Below, in pieces: positions 1 to 9,227 of a DNA stretch of 64,000 bases. The notes under the pieces are model-generated. The model had not been told where the DNA came from and did no database searches. It saw nothing but the letters and a program-made list of their open reading frames with translations. A program made the position numbers and the translations under genes. This stretch comes from Ardenticatenaceae bacterium (GTDB taxonomy: Bacteria > Chloroflexota > Anaerolineae > Promineifilales > Promineifilaceae): positions 186,001 through 250,000 of the forward strand of contig JACKBN010000008.1 of the NCBI GenBank assembly GCA_020634565.1. Reading direction: 5' to 3'. Numbering within the stretch: the first letter of the stretch is position 1; every line of letters starts with the position of its first letter.

Positions 1-3000
1 ATGTGGGCGAAGAATCCGGCAATCTCCCCCTGCTCCAATTTGCCCTCACCGAGCTGTGGGACAAAGCGCGCGATGGCTATCTGACCCATGACGGATACGA
101 AGCAATTGGCGGTGTAGAAGGTGCTTTGGCCCGCTATGCCGACCGGGAATTTGGTGAACTTTCCGCCGCTGAACGGCAACAAGCCCGCCGCGTTTTTATC
201 CAGATGGTGCGCCCCGGCGCAGGCACGGAGGACACGCGCCGCCTGGCCCAGCGCAGCGAATTAGGCGAGAGCAACTGGCAGCTCGTGCAAAAGCTGGCCG
301 ATGCCCGACTGGTCGTCACCAGCCGCGCGCCCAGCGGCCAGGAAACAGTGGAAGTTGTGCACGAGGCGCTGATTCGGGGCTGGGGCCAACTGCGCCGCTG
401 GATGGATGATGATCGCGCCTTCCGCTCCTGGCAAGAGCGGCTGCGGGCCGCCCAGCGCCAGTGGCAGATGAGCGAGCAGGACACCGATGCGCTGCTGCGC
501 GGCACGCTGCTGGCAGAAGCAGAAGGCTGGCTGGCTGAGCGAAAATCGTTTTTGAACCGGGAAGAGCGCACCTTTATTGAAGAAAGCTTGAAGCTGCGCC
601 AGGCGGAGCAGCAGGCACTAGAACAGGAACAATTGGAACGCCAGCAGGCTGCCGCCCAGGCTCGCTTTGCCCGACGGTTGGGTTGGCTTACGGCCGCTTT
701 GCTCGTCATGGTCATCTTGGTGCTCATTTTTGCCTTTACGGCCGCTACCAACAATCGCGCGGCGCAGGCCAACGCCGCCACCGCCCAGGCCAACGAAGGT
801 ACGGCCGTTGCCCTGCGTCAGGCATCCGAATTTAGCCAGGCAACCTCGGTGGCAGCGGAAGCAACCGCCCGTGCCGATGCCGCCCTGCGCGCCACAGCCG
901 AATTTAACGCCGGCATCGAGCGCGAAATTGCCGAACTTAGCGCTCAGGATGCAATTGCGGCTCAGGAAACGGCCGTTTTTAGCGCCAATGGGTTAGCAAC
1001 GGCCGTTGTCATCGCCGAGCAAAACGCCCAGGAAGCCGAAAACCAATCCCGGTTGGTGGTGGCCCGCGAGCTGGCAGGCATCGCCACGGATCAGCTCAAC
1101 AGCGACCCGCAGTTGGGCTTGCTGCTCTCGCTAGAGGCCGTCAATCTCACCCAGGAGCTCAACCTCGCGCCGCCCGAATCTGCCGAAGACGCCTTGTTCC
1201 GCGCCATGCAATCGTCCCAACTCCAGCGCATCTTCTCGGGCCACACAGATGGGGTGAACGCTGTCGCTTTTAGCGCCGACGGCCGTTTGCTGGCCACCGG
1301 CAGCCAGGATACCGATGTGAAGCTGTGGGATGTTGCTTCCGGGCAAGAAATTGGCGCACTCACCGACCACGCCCAGCCGGTCAACGCCGTGGCTTTTAAC
1401 CCAGATGGCACCGTCCTGGCCGCGGCAGGCGCCGATGGCTTCATCATTTTGTGGAACACCGCTACTCTGGAACGCATCACCGTACTCAGCGGGCAGGATG
1501 GCGCGGTCAACGATATCGCCTTTAACCCGGCAGGCGACCGGCTGCTGGCCGGGTATGACAGCAGCGCGGTACGGTTGTGGGATGTCGTCAACCGGCGCTC
1601 CTTGCTGCGGCTGCTGGGACACACCAGCCGCGTCAATACCGTCACGTACAGCCACGATGGCAGCCGTTTTGCCACCGCTGGGGCAGACGGCCGTATCATC
1701 ATCTGGAACAGCAGCACGGGCGCCTCGTTGTTCTCCATCGAGCCTTTCCTGGGCAGTGACAATCAAACCGTTGCCATTAATGCCCTCGACTACAGCCCCG
1801 ATGACGGCCGTTTGCTGGCGGCCAACAGCAACGGCACGGCCACCATGTGGAACAGTCAGGACGCCTCGCTCATTTTCCGTGTGTCGGGCCACGCCGTCGC
1901 TCTGGAAGATGTGGCTTACAGTGCCGATGGCACCCTGTTTGCCACAGCCAGCAGCGACAACACGGTCAAAGTGTGGCAGGCGGAAACCGGTCAGGCACTG
2001 TATACACTCACTGGACACAACAGCGGCGTCAATGCGGCCGTTTTCCATCCCAGCGAGGCGCAAATTATTACCGCCAGTGGCGACGGCACCGCCCGCCTGT
2101 GGCGCACAGAGGCGGCGCTGTCGCCCCAAATTTTGTCGGGTCATACGGGGAATATTTTGGCGATTGGCTTTAGTGCAGACGGCCGTTTCCTGGCCACCGG
2201 CGGTGCAGATGAAACGGCCCGCCTCTGGGACACCGAAGATGGCGTACAGATAAACGCCTTCACCGACCACAACAACATCGTCAACGATGTGGCTTTTGCC
2301 CCGGATGGCACGCTGCTAGCCACCGTCAGCGACGACCGCAACGCGCGGCTGTGGGACACCGCCACGGGGGCAATCAAGCTGCCAGTGATGGATCATCCTG
2401 CTGCGGTGAACGGCGTGGCGTTTAATCCAGAAGGTACCACCCTGGCCACCACCGCCGATGACGGCTTTTTGCGCTTCTGGAACCCGAGCGACAACAGCTT
2501 GGTGCTGCGTCTGCCTTATGAAGCGGGGCTGACCAAAGTGAGTTTCAGTCCCGATGGCAGTCTGGTAGCAGCCGGCGCGGTGGACGGGACGGCCGTTATT
2601 TGGGATGTCGTTAGCAATGAGATTGTGCAGGTGCTGGCCGGGCACGAAGGCGCGGTGAACGATGTGGCCTTTAGTGGCGACGGCCGTTGGCTGGCCACCG
2701 CTAGCAGTGACGGCACCGCCCGGCTGTGGGATTTAGACAGCGGCGAAACCTTGCGCGTCTTTTCCGGGCACAGTGGGCCGGTGCTCAGCGTGGCGCTGAG
2801 CGTAGATGGCAGCCGTCTGGCCACCAGCAGCGCCGACCGCACCACCAAGCTGTGGGACACGGCCACCGGCCAAACGCGGCGCACCTACTTGGGCCACACG
2901 TCCATTGTCAATGCCGTGGTGTTTGATCCCAGCGACGGCCGTTTGGCCACCGCCAGCGCCGACCGCACGGCGCGCATCAACACGCTGGAAACCGTGCCCA

Positions 3001-3101
3001 ATCTCTTTGAGCGAGCCAAACGGTTGGTGACGCGCCCCCTCACCCAGGACGAATGCACCCAATATTTGCGCGGCCGTCCTTGCCTCGATTTTTCCCCTTG
3101 A
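1..3101 (+). CDS. nSTAND-type NTPase C-terminal part with membrane segment and 14 WD40 repeats (5' partial)
   Basis: The reading frame is open at the left window edge, so the N-terminus, including the expected P-loop NTPase, is missing; the GTG at base 3 is not taken as the start. The first 200 residues carry GNLPLLQFALTELW and GGVEGALARYA, typical of the helical tail of the novel-STAND (nSTAND1) NTPase family. A Gln/Ala/Glu-rich coiled coil and one hydrophobic segment (about residues 225-247) follow. From about residue 405 to 1000 I count 14 WD40 repeats, ending in RLWD/KLWD-type motifs, enough for two seven-bladed propellers. Such proteins are signalling or conflict-response sensors; the ligand cannot be read here. 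DGR codons in several blades are made by the ACGGCCGT palindrome. Confidence 0.85.
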   Translation, partial: VGEESGNLPLLQFALTELWDKARDGYLTHDGYEAIGGVEGALARYADREFGELSAAERQQARRVFIQMVRPGAGTEDTRRLAQRSELGESNWQLVQKLADARLVVTSRAPSGQETVEVVHEALIRGWGQLRRWMDDDRAFRSWQERLRAAQRQWQMSEQDTDALLRGTLLAEAEGWLAERKSFLNREERTFIEESLKLRQAEQQALEQEQLERQQAAAQARFARRLGWLTAALLVMVILVLIFAFTAATNNRAAQANAATAQANEGTAVALRQASEFSQATSVAAEATARADAALRATAEFNAGIEREIAELSAQDAIAAQETAVFSANGLATAVVIAEQNAQEAENQSRLVVARELAGIATDQLNSDPQLGLLLSLEAVNLTQELNLAPPESAEDALFRAMQSSQLQRIFSGHTDGVNAVAFSADGRLLATGSQDTDVKLWDVASGQEIGALTDHAQPVNAVAFNPDGTVLAAAGADGFIILWNTATLERITVLSGQDGAVNDIAFNPAGDRLLAGYDSSAVRLWDVVNRRSLLRLLGHTSRVNTVTYSHDGSRFATAGADGRIIIWNSSTGASLFSIEPFLGSDNQTVAINALDYSPDDGRLLAANSNGTATMWNSQDASLIFRVSGHAVALEDVAYSADGTLFATASSDNTVKVWQAETGQALYTLTGHNSGVNAAVFHPSEAQIITASGDGTARLWRTEAALSPQILSGHTGNILAIGFSADGRFLATGGADETARLWDTEDGVQINAFTDHNNIVNDVAFAPDGTLLATVSDDRNARLWDTATGAIKLPVMDHPAAVNGVAFNPEGTTLATTADDGFLRFWNPSDNSLVLRLPYEAGLTKVSFSPDGSLVAAGAVDGTAVIWDVVSNEIVQVLAGHEGAVNDVAFSGDGRWLATASSDGTARLWDLDSGETLRVFSGHSGPVLSVALSVDGSRLATSSADRTTKLWDTATGQTRRTYLGHTSIVNAVVFDPSDGRLATASADRTARINTLETVPNLFERAKRLVTRPLTQDECTQYLRGRPCLDFSP

Positions 3102-3110
3102 TCTGTAGAG

Positions 3111-3166
3111 AGATTGGACCATTTTTCTCAAATGTGAATTAGATTGCGGGCAAAATGGTCCAATCT
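3111..3166. repeat. Hairpin repeat, family A (AGATTGGACCA arms)
   Basis: Inverted repeat downstream of the WD40 gene. The left arm at 3111-3126 is complementary to the right arm at 3152-3166. The same arms recur at 39762-39822 and 44361-44421 with different loops. In this position it could act as a transcription end or RNA stability element. Confidence 0.8.
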
Positions 3167-3243
3167 TGAGTCTCGACTTGTGTTGCCGAGACGGCCGTTC
3201 TCTGCCACAATTTCCCGCTCACTAAACAACCGACCGATTCAAC

Positions 3244-3296
3244 TTTCCCGGAAACACCCCAAGGTCACCAACTGGACAAGAACAGTTTCCGGGAAA
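3244..3296. repeat. Hairpin repeat, family B (TTTCCCGGAAAC arms)
   Basis: Inverted repeat with arms at 3244-3255 and 3285-3296, just upstream of the aminotransferase start. The same arms occur at 17269-17322 and, as a variant, at 44434-44489. Here and at 44.4 kb it follows a family A hairpin. Confidence 0.8.
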
Positions 3297-3317
3297 ATCT
3301 ACATCAGGAGCAACAGC

Positions 3318-4472
3318 ATGAGTTACATGGCGCAGCGGGTGGCTGGCTTTGGTACCACCATCTTCACAGAAATGACGGCTCTGGCCAACGAACATCAAGC
3401 GATCAATTTGGGGCAGGGGTTCCCCGATTTTGCCGCGCCCGCCTTCATGAAAGAAGCGGCCGTAGCTGCCATTAAAGCAGATGTAAACCAGTACGCCCCG
3501 GCAAACGGCCGTCCGCGCCTGCGGCAAGCCATCGCCCAAAAAGTGCAGGATTTTTATGGCATAGAGGCCAATCCGGACACCGAAATCACCGTACTGCACG
3601 GCGCCACCGAAGCGATTTTTGCCACCATTTTGGGGCTGGTAAATCCAGGTGATGAGGTAATCGTTTTTGAGCCTTTTTACGATTCGTACGTGCCTGCCAT
3701 CCAGATGGCTGGGGGCATTCCCCGCTTTTACACGCTGCGTCCGCCAACCTGGCAGATTGACGAAGCTGAGTTGGTCGCGTTGTTCACCAACAAAACAAAG
3801 CTGATCATCATTAACACGCCGCATAATCCCACAGGCAAAGTTTTTGCGCAGGCCGAGCTGGCGCTAATTGCCAGCCTGTGTCAGCAGCATGATGTACTGG
3901 CCATGACCGATGAGGTGTACGAGCATCTTGTGTTTGACGGGCAGCAGCACCAGACGTTGGCCAGTTTTCCCGGCATGGCAGACCGCACCATCATGATTTC
4001 TAGCCTGGGCAAGACGTTTAGCGTGACGGGCTGGAAAGTGGGCTGGACGGTGGCTCCACCGGAGCTGACCCGTGCCATTTTTCGGGCACACCAGTTCATG
4101 ACGTTTTGTGGGGCGGCACCCTTGCAAGAAGCGGCGGTTACGGCCGTTTCGCAACCCGCATCGTTCTACACAGAGCTAACCGAGTTTTACACGCGCAAGC
4201 GAGATTTTCTGCTGGATGCGCTCAAAAGCGCCGGACTGACGCCCATCGTGCCCAGCGGCACCTACTTTATCATGGTGGATATTTCACATTTGGGGTTCGC
4301 CAACGATGTGGCCTTCTGCCGCTACCTCACCAGCGAGATTGGCGTGGCCGCCATTCCCCCCAGCGCTTTCTTCCACAACCCCGCCGATGGCGCGGGGCTG
4401 GCCCGTTTTGCCTTCTGCAAGGAAGAAAAAACCCTCGCCGAAGCCGCCAACCGCTTGCAACGTTTAAAATAG
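3318..4472 (+). CDS. Class I/II pyridoxal-phosphate aminotransferase
   Basis: A 384-residue fold-type I aminotransferase with GQGFPDF near the N-terminus, NTPHNPTGK near residue 165 and the PLP-lysine region SSLGKTFSVTGWKVGW near residue 230. It most resembles the methionine/kynurenine/glutamine transaminase group (YbdL- or KAT-like), which moves the amino group to a 2-oxo acid; the exact substrate is not decidable from motifs. The ATG at 3318 is chosen because AGGAG lies 7 bases upstream and family similarity starts there. The open frame extends to 3144, but that part runs through a hairpin repeat. Cytosolic and apparently monocistronic. Confidence 0.9.
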   Translation: MSYMAQRVAGFGTTIFTEMTALANEHQAINLGQGFPDFAAPAFMKEAAVAAIKADVNQYAPANGRPRLRQAIAQKVQDFYGIEANPDTEITVLHGATEAIFATILGLVNPGDEVIVFEPFYDSYVPAIQMAGGIPRFYTLRPPTWQIDEAELVALFTNKTKLIIINTPHNPTGKVFAQAELALIASLCQQHDVLAMTDEVYEHLVFDGQQHQTLASFPGMADRTIMISSLGKTFSVTGWKVGWTVAPPELTRAIFRAHQFMTFCGAAPLQEAAVTAVSQPASFYTELTEFYTRKRDFLLDALKSAGLTPIVPSGTYFIMVDISHLGFANDVAFCRYLTSEIGVAAIPPSAFFHNPADGAGLARFAFCKEEKTLAEAANRLQRLK

Positions 4473-4530
4473 GACGCGGATAAACGCTGATAACGCGGAT
4501 TTTTTTATCTGCGTTAATCCAAGTTCCATT
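4473..4530. repeat. Intergenic hairpin with AACGCGGAT / ATCTGCGTT arms
   Basis: The spacer between the convergent aminotransferase and SirB1-like genes holds AACGCGGAT, a T-run and ATCTGCGTT, forming a short stem. It may serve as a terminator for the aminotransferase gene. A related fragment lies at about 22669-22712. Confidence 0.5.
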
Positions 4531-4594
4531 TCTGTTTCAGAAGCAACATGGCCGGTAGCAAATAACTGATTACGGATTACTGCTCGACTGATCA

Positions 4595-5416
4595 CTAGTT
4601 CTGGCTGGCCCACTTGTCCACGGCTTCGGCAATGCCCTGGCGAATGGTTTGGGCGTCGGTGGCGTGGGGTTCTTTTTGCAGGTAGGCATCTAAATAGGTG
4701 GCCGCCTGGCGCATGTTCCCCAACTGGTAATGAATGACCCCCAGCTCACGCAAATGATGGGAATTTTCGGGTTGAATTAACCGCATACGCTCCACCACCG
4801 CAATAGCTTCTGGCCATTGGTGCTGCTGGGTAAAGATGATGCGTAAATTATTGAGCATGCGGGCGAGGATGTCTTGTGTAGAAACGGCCGTTAGCCATTC
4901 CTCCTGAAACGCCCCCGTGTACCCCACCGTCAACTCTACCAACCGGGCACAATCGGCCGCCGACAGCCGCCCACCGCCATGAAACGGATCAAAATACAGC
5001 GTGTCACCGCGCACCGCAACACCCACGATGAAGTGACCGGGCAGCCCCACACCAAAGGCGGGCAGATCCAACCGCTCCGCAATCGCCAGATACAACACAG
5101 AAAGCGTAATCGGAATCCCCAGGCGGCGCTCCAGAACATCGTTGAGGTAACTGTTGCGTGGGTCATCGTAAACGGCCGTATTCCCCCGAAACTGCTCCTC
5201 TTTGAACAAAAAATCACTGAGCAGCTCGGCGCGAACGGCGATCGAATCGTTGAGCCGCACCCGTTGGGCGGCCCGATCCGCCAGACCGTCTAACCGGTGC
5301 AGATACGTTTCAATGTTCAGATTTTGATAGGCCAATTCTTTGGCGAGAAGGAGAGAAGCATGAGAAAGATTGAGAGACGGCCGTTGCACCATCTCGGCAA
5401 AAGTGAGCGTGTTCAT
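4595..5416 (-). CDS. SirB1-family protein (transglutaminase-like plus TPR)
   Basis: A protein of 273 residues. The middle carries LGIPITLSVLYLAIAERL and GLPGHFIVG, the hallmark of the SirB1 family, a transglutaminase-like fold with degenerate catalysis. The last 80 residues form TPR-like helices (NLRIIFTQQHQWPEAIAV, then LRELGVIHYQLGN). Function is not firmly known for the family. ATG at 5416 is preferred; an in-frame TTG two codons upstream is also possible. Convergent with the aminotransferase and codirectional with the WYL regulator behind it, separated by 42 bases. Confidence 0.85.
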   Translation of the reverse strand: MNTLTFAEMVQRPSLNLSHASLLLAKELAYQNLNIETYLHRLDGLADRAAQRVRLNDSIAVRAELLSDFLFKEEQFRGNTAVYDDPRNSYLNDVLERRLGIPITLSVLYLAIAERLDLPAFGVGLPGHFIVGVAVRGDTLYFDPFHGGGRLSAADCARLVELTVGYTGAFQEEWLTAVSTQDILARMLNNLRIIFTQQHQWPEAIAVVERMRLIQPENSHHLRELGVIHYQLGNMRQAATYLDAYLQKEPHATDAQTIRQGIAEAVDKWASQN

Positions 5417-5458
5417 AGCCAAATTTTACTCAGTTTGCCCCGCCATTCAACATTAATA

Positions 5459-6424
5459 TTAAAGTGACCGCTCGGAATATTGCGCCGCCGCCCGCTGCAA
5501 TTCTGATCCGATTTGCGCCCGCAGCCAATCCGGCGCCAGCACCTCCACCTGCGCACCCCAGCTGCGAATAAACGGCTGCATCTCCTGCGGCTGCGCAACC
5601 TGCACGCACAGCACACAGCCACCATCATCCAGCTTTTCCAGCTTTTGGGTGGGGTGCCATTGGCGCTCGTGAATATGGGGCGTCACTTCCGGGGTGAAGC
5701 GCAGCACCACTTCTACAATCTCACTGCCGGCCATAATGCGCCAACCAGAAGCTAGGTGCGTTTCCAGATCAAACGCCTCCGGCACGGTAAACGTGCGCTT
5801 CAACACGGTGGCATTTTCCAGCCTGTCCAGCTTGAAGGTGCGAATGTCCTTGGCCCAATCATCGTGCCCAATGACGTAAATACCCGACGGCGTTGGCTCC
5901 AAAGCATACGGCGCAATCACGCGCTCCCGCAGCTGCCCACTGCGTGGCGAACGGTAGCCAACGCGTACTTTGTGACCCGTACCCCACCCTTCTGCCAGCG
6001 CTTCCAGCACAGCCACCTGCTGCTGTCCATCATTCAGGGTTTGCACTCGGTCGGCGGCCCGTTTCAGGTGGGGCGAAATGGCTTTGGGCAAGGTGATGGC
6101 TAACTTACGCAAGGCAGAGGTGACGTGCGGGTTGCGCTCATCAATCGTGCGGGACAACAGCAAGCCCGCCAGCGTCAGCGCAATTGCTTCATGAAACGAG
6201 AGATGGACGGTGGTGAGGTAACGGGTGCGATTCATGCCGAAACGGCCGTCTTTCTGCCAAATCGGTAAACCCTGCTCACATAAAAAATCGACGTCACGGT
6301 ACACCGTGCGTCGATCCACATCTAATTTTTCAGCTAAATCAATGGCCCGCATGCCGTCTGGGGTCAGCAAGAGCAGCTGCTCAATACGACGTAAGCGAGA
6401 TGTGCGAGAAGCCAGACGAGACAT
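5459..6424 (-). CDS. HTH-WYL domain transcriptional regulator
   Basis: A 321-residue regulator. Residues 1-60 form a DeoR-like winged helix (RLRRIEQLLLLTPDGMRA, then DRRTVYRDVDFL). The central part is a WYL-type ligand-binding domain (VRVGYRSPRSGQ, VIAPYALEPTPSGIYVIGHD), followed by the WYL C-terminal extension. WYL proteins sense ligands, often nucleic acid or nucleotides, and repress or activate transcription. ATG at 6424 is preceded by AGGAG; the frame is open further upstream but without a better start. Probably cotranscribed with the SirB1-like gene. Confidence 0.88.
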   Translation of the reverse strand: MSRLASRTSRLRRIEQLLLLTPDGMRAIDLAEKLDVDRRTVYRDVDFLCEQGLPIWQKDGRFGMNRTRYLTTVHLSFHEAIALTLAGLLLSRTIDERNPHVTSALRKLAITLPKAISPHLKRAADRVQTLNDGQQQVAVLEALAEGWGTGHKVRVGYRSPRSGQLRERVIAPYALEPTPSGIYVIGHDDWAKDIRTFKLDRLENATVLKRTFTVPEAFDLETHLASGWRIMAGSEIVEVVLRFTPEVTPHIHERQWHPTQKLEKLDDGGCVLCVQVAQPQEMQPFIRSWGAQVEVLAPDWLRAQIGSELQRAAAQYSERSL

Positions 6425-6551
6425 AATTTCTCCTGATGGATCGTAGCTCTTTTGTTCTATTTTGCCCTGCATAGGCAAAATTGTCAACGTGAGCCAACCA
6501 AAATAGTCCCGAATTCCCCTGTCACCTGCCAAATTCTACGAGCCATTTGTC

Positions 6552-6583
6552 TTGACAGATTTTAGAGACATAATAGTTATAAT
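6552..6583 (+). promoter_or_regulatory. Candidate sigma-70 promoter for the REC-kinase gene
   Basis: TTGACA at 6552-6557 and TATAAT at 6578-6583, about 70 bases ahead of the kinase start. The 20-base spacer is longer than the usual 17, so one box may not be the one used. Confidence 0.4.
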
Positions 6584-6654
6584 CATCACAAGCCTTGAAC
6601 GTCTCCCTTCTTTAAATTGATAACAGTTAAAAACTTTCTATTTAGAAAAAGATT

Positions 6655-7791
6655 ATGAACGTTGGCGAAATCAATGTGCTGTTAATTCAGGACAACTTTG
6701 GGGAAGCAAACCTGATCAAAAAGATGCTGCATCATTCCTCCTTTATTGAAGGAGAATCCGCGGCATTAAATACGACGCAGGTTAACAATTTGGCAGAAGC
6801 AGAACGCCATTTGCAACAGCATCCCTGCGACATTATTTTGCTGGATATTTCCTTACAAGATAGTGATGCTCTGGAAACCATCCACCAGTTAAAAGAAGAT
6901 TACCCACAAACGCCCCTTATTGTTCTGAGTGATCAGACAAACCCCCAAATGTTGCGAGAAGCCATTCAACACGGCGCCCAGGACATCCTCCCGAAAGATG
7001 CGCTAACCACCAATCTTCTGATCAAAGGCATTCATTCCACGCTTGAACGTTACCGATTACTGCTGGAACTCAAAAGCCGAGCCAGCCAGCTAGAAAATCA
7101 GAACCTGGCCCTCAATGATTTCGCGCACACGGTTGCCCACCAAATTCAAGGGCTCCTGAGCCAAATGGTAGGGTATGCCAGTCTGGTAGATTCTCACTAT
7201 CAGGAAGAGCTAAGCCAACCAGCCAAACAAGCCGTCGATCAGATCATGCAGAGTGGCTACAAAATGAATAATGTGATTACAGAGCTGCTCTTTCTGGCCA
7301 GTATGCGCTCCGAGGATATTGAAGCCAACGCGTTAGACACCCAGCGCATTCTCAAAGAGGTTCTCAAGCGGCTGCGTTACGAGATTCGAGCCACCAAGGC
7401 CGAGATCATCATGCCTGACAATTGGCCAACTGCCATGGGGTATGCTCCTTGGATTGAAGAAGTATGGCTTAACTACATGAGCAACGGGCTGAAATATGGC
7501 AGCAAAGAAAATGTGCGGCCGATTTTGCGCCTCGGTGCCACACCGGAAGGGAATGGCATGATTCGCTTTTGGGTCGCCGACAATGGCCCTGGCATCCTCA
7601 AAAATGATCGAAAACGGTTGTTTAAGCCCCACACGCGCATGACTTCTAAGAAAATTCGCGGCGAAGGATTGGGGTTATCCATCGTTTGGCGGATTATCAA
7701 AAAGAGCGGCGGCAAAGTAGGCGTAGATAGTGAAGAAGGTGTAGGCAGTTGCTTTTGGTTTACTTTACCGGAAGCAAAGCTGACTTCTTGA
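6655..7791 (+). CDS. Receiver-histidine kinase (REC-HisKA-HATPase), soluble
   Basis: A 378-residue cytosolic signalling protein with unusual order: an N-terminal receiver domain (phospho-acceptor Asp in LLDISL, about residue 61; DILPKDA near 110), then a dimerisation helix with DFAHTVAHQI (about 154-163; candidate phospho-His), then an HATPase domain with N-box NYMSNGLKYG, G1 DNGPGI and G2 GEGLGLSI. No membrane segment is seen. It likely takes a signal from another kinase through the receiver domain and passes it on. No dedicated partner response regulator is adjacent. The start is a plain ATG after an A-rich leader with a weak ribosome binding site. Confidence 0.87.
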   Translation: MNVGEINVLLIQDNFGEANLIKKMLHHSSFIEGESAALNTTQVNNLAEAERHLQQHPCDIILLDISLQDSDALETIHQLKEDYPQTPLIVLSDQTNPQMLREAIQHGAQDILPKDALTTNLLIKGIHSTLERYRLLLELKSRASQLENQNLALNDFAHTVAHQIQGLLSQMVGYASLVDSHYQEELSQPAKQAVDQIMQSGYKMNNVITELLFLASMRSEDIEANALDTQRILKEVLKRLRYEIRATKAEIIMPDNWPTAMGYAPWIEEVWLNYMSNGLKYGSKENVRPILRLGATPEGNGMIRFWVADNGPGILKNDRKRLFKPHTRMTSKKIRGEGLGLSIVWRIIKKSGGKVGVDSEEGVGSCFWFTLPEAKLTS

Positions 7792-7834
7792 TTGATTGTT
7801 GGCGCAGCGCTAACTGTTTGTTACGATCGGCTGA

Positions 7835-9061
7835 ATGGAAAATTTGGCTCAAGGCACACTTGCTCCCTTAAATTTACGCATTCGTGAATATGAATCACTG
7901 AATTTACCAGCTGATCAGTTACCAGATTGGGTAGGCGAACTGCTGTGGCGCAATTTGGACCAAAACGGCCGTAAACTGCTCATCTCCTTCCCCTCCCCCA
8001 AAACAGATGGCCAATGGCAGCTAACCGCACAAGGTTGGGTTGGCCAGATTCAGGTGCCGCATCAACTCACCCTCACCATCACACCCAAAGTGTCAAATGC
8101 TCGCCTGTTCCAGCTATGGGAAATGGCTTACGATCTTAATCTGGCTGAACTGGCAGAGGGCTTAACGGCCGTTCACTCCCTGCCCGCTTTTTTTAGCCTG
8201 CTGGCCCAAATTTTGGCGCAGCGCGTGATTCATCGCGGGCGGCAAGGTTTTCAGCAGGCGTATTTACAGGAAACAGCCGAACTGCCCTACGTGCGCGGCA
8301 AGCTGTTAACCCGCCAGCCATCTACCAGCAGTCCGTCCGTAACGCTGGCCTGCCGCTACGATGCCCACACCGCCGATATTCCCGACAACCAGATTGTGGC
8401 CTACACGCTGCATCAAATTGCCCGCAGCGGACAATGCAGCCCGGCAGCTCAAACGGCCGTTCGTCGTGCTTATCATTTGCTACAGCCGCTGGTTTCATTA
8501 CGGCCGTTTCAACCGCAGGATTGCCAGAATCGCACCTACAGCCGCCTCAACCAGGATTATGCGACCCTGCACGCCCTCTGCCGCTTCTTTTTGGAGCACA
8601 CTGGTCCGCTGCTGGACGAAGGCCAGCACCAGCTAATGCCCTTCTTGCTGAATATGGCTCAGCTGTATGAACGATGTGTCGCCAACTGGCTGCAAGCCGA
8701 GTTGCCACCACCCTATCGCATCAAGGTGCAAGAAAATACCGTCCTTGGCCCACACGATGAGCTGCGTTTTCAAATTGATTTGACGCTGTATGGTGAAAAC
8801 GGCCGTCCGCTGGCGGTACTAGACACCAAATACAAAACGCCTGACAAACCCAGCCAGGCAGACATCAGCCAGGTAATTACCTATGCCAAGGCCCGCGGAT
8901 GTCACCATGCGCTGCTCATTTATCCCCAGCCATTATCCCAGCCGCTGAACGTCGCGGTGGGCGATGTGCAGCTGCACACCGTCACTTTTGGTCTGGATGA
9001 ACCGGTTGCCCAAGCGGGTGAGCAGTTATTAACCCAGCTCAAAACGCGGCTCGATCTTTAA
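7835..9061 (+). CDS. McrC-like restriction subunit (PD-(D/E)XK nuclease), without McrB
   Basis: A 408-residue protein similar to the McrC subunit of McrBC-type modification-dependent restriction. The N-terminal half has the McrC beta-rich region (WVGQIQVPHQLTLTITPKV); the C-terminal half carries a nuclease core, QIDLTL near residue 314 and LDTKYK near 329-333, fitting D...DxK. In known systems McrC cuts DNA together with the GTPase/AAA+ translocase McrB. No such partner is next door: upstream is a kinase and downstream a sulfotransferase-like gene. It may be an orphan, use a distant partner, or act in another role. The gene contains five copies of the ACGGCCGT palindrome. Confidence 0.8.
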   Translation: MENLAQGTLAPLNLRIREYESLNLPADQLPDWVGELLWRNLDQNGRKLLISFPSPKTDGQWQLTAQGWVGQIQVPHQLTLTITPKVSNARLFQLWEMAYDLNLAELAEGLTAVHSLPAFFSLLAQILAQRVIHRGRQGFQQAYLQETAELPYVRGKLLTRQPSTSSPSVTLACRYDAHTADIPDNQIVAYTLHQIARSGQCSPAAQTAVRRAYHLLQPLVSLRPFQPQDCQNRTYSRLNQDYATLHALCRFFLEHTGPLLDEGQHQLMPFLLNMAQLYERCVANWLQAELPPPYRIKVQENTVLGPHDELRFQIDLTLYGENGRPLAVLDTKYKTPDKPSQADISQVITYAKARGCHHALLIYPQPLSQPLNVAVGDVQLHTVTFGLDEPVAQAGEQLLTQLKTRLDL

Positions 9062-9227
9062 GTTGAGCCTTAAGCGGAAGACGGTATAAAGGGAACGGCC
9101 GTATCACATGAACCATCCGCCCATTTTGCATCTAAAGCACCTGTGTTACGATTAAAGCGACATGCGAACCAAACAACAGTTAACGGCATGAATCTGCATT
9201 CGGTAAAAAATTGACAAGGAATATTGC

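Noticed and set aside
1131..2270. Long antisense open frame opposite the WD40 gene
   Set aside because: Shadow of the strongly biased WD40 coding strand; no family features, no start signal, and the plus-strand repeats explain it.
3144..3317. N-terminal extension of the aminotransferase
   Set aside because: It runs through the hairpin repeats, has no family similarity and no ribosome binding site; 3318 has both.
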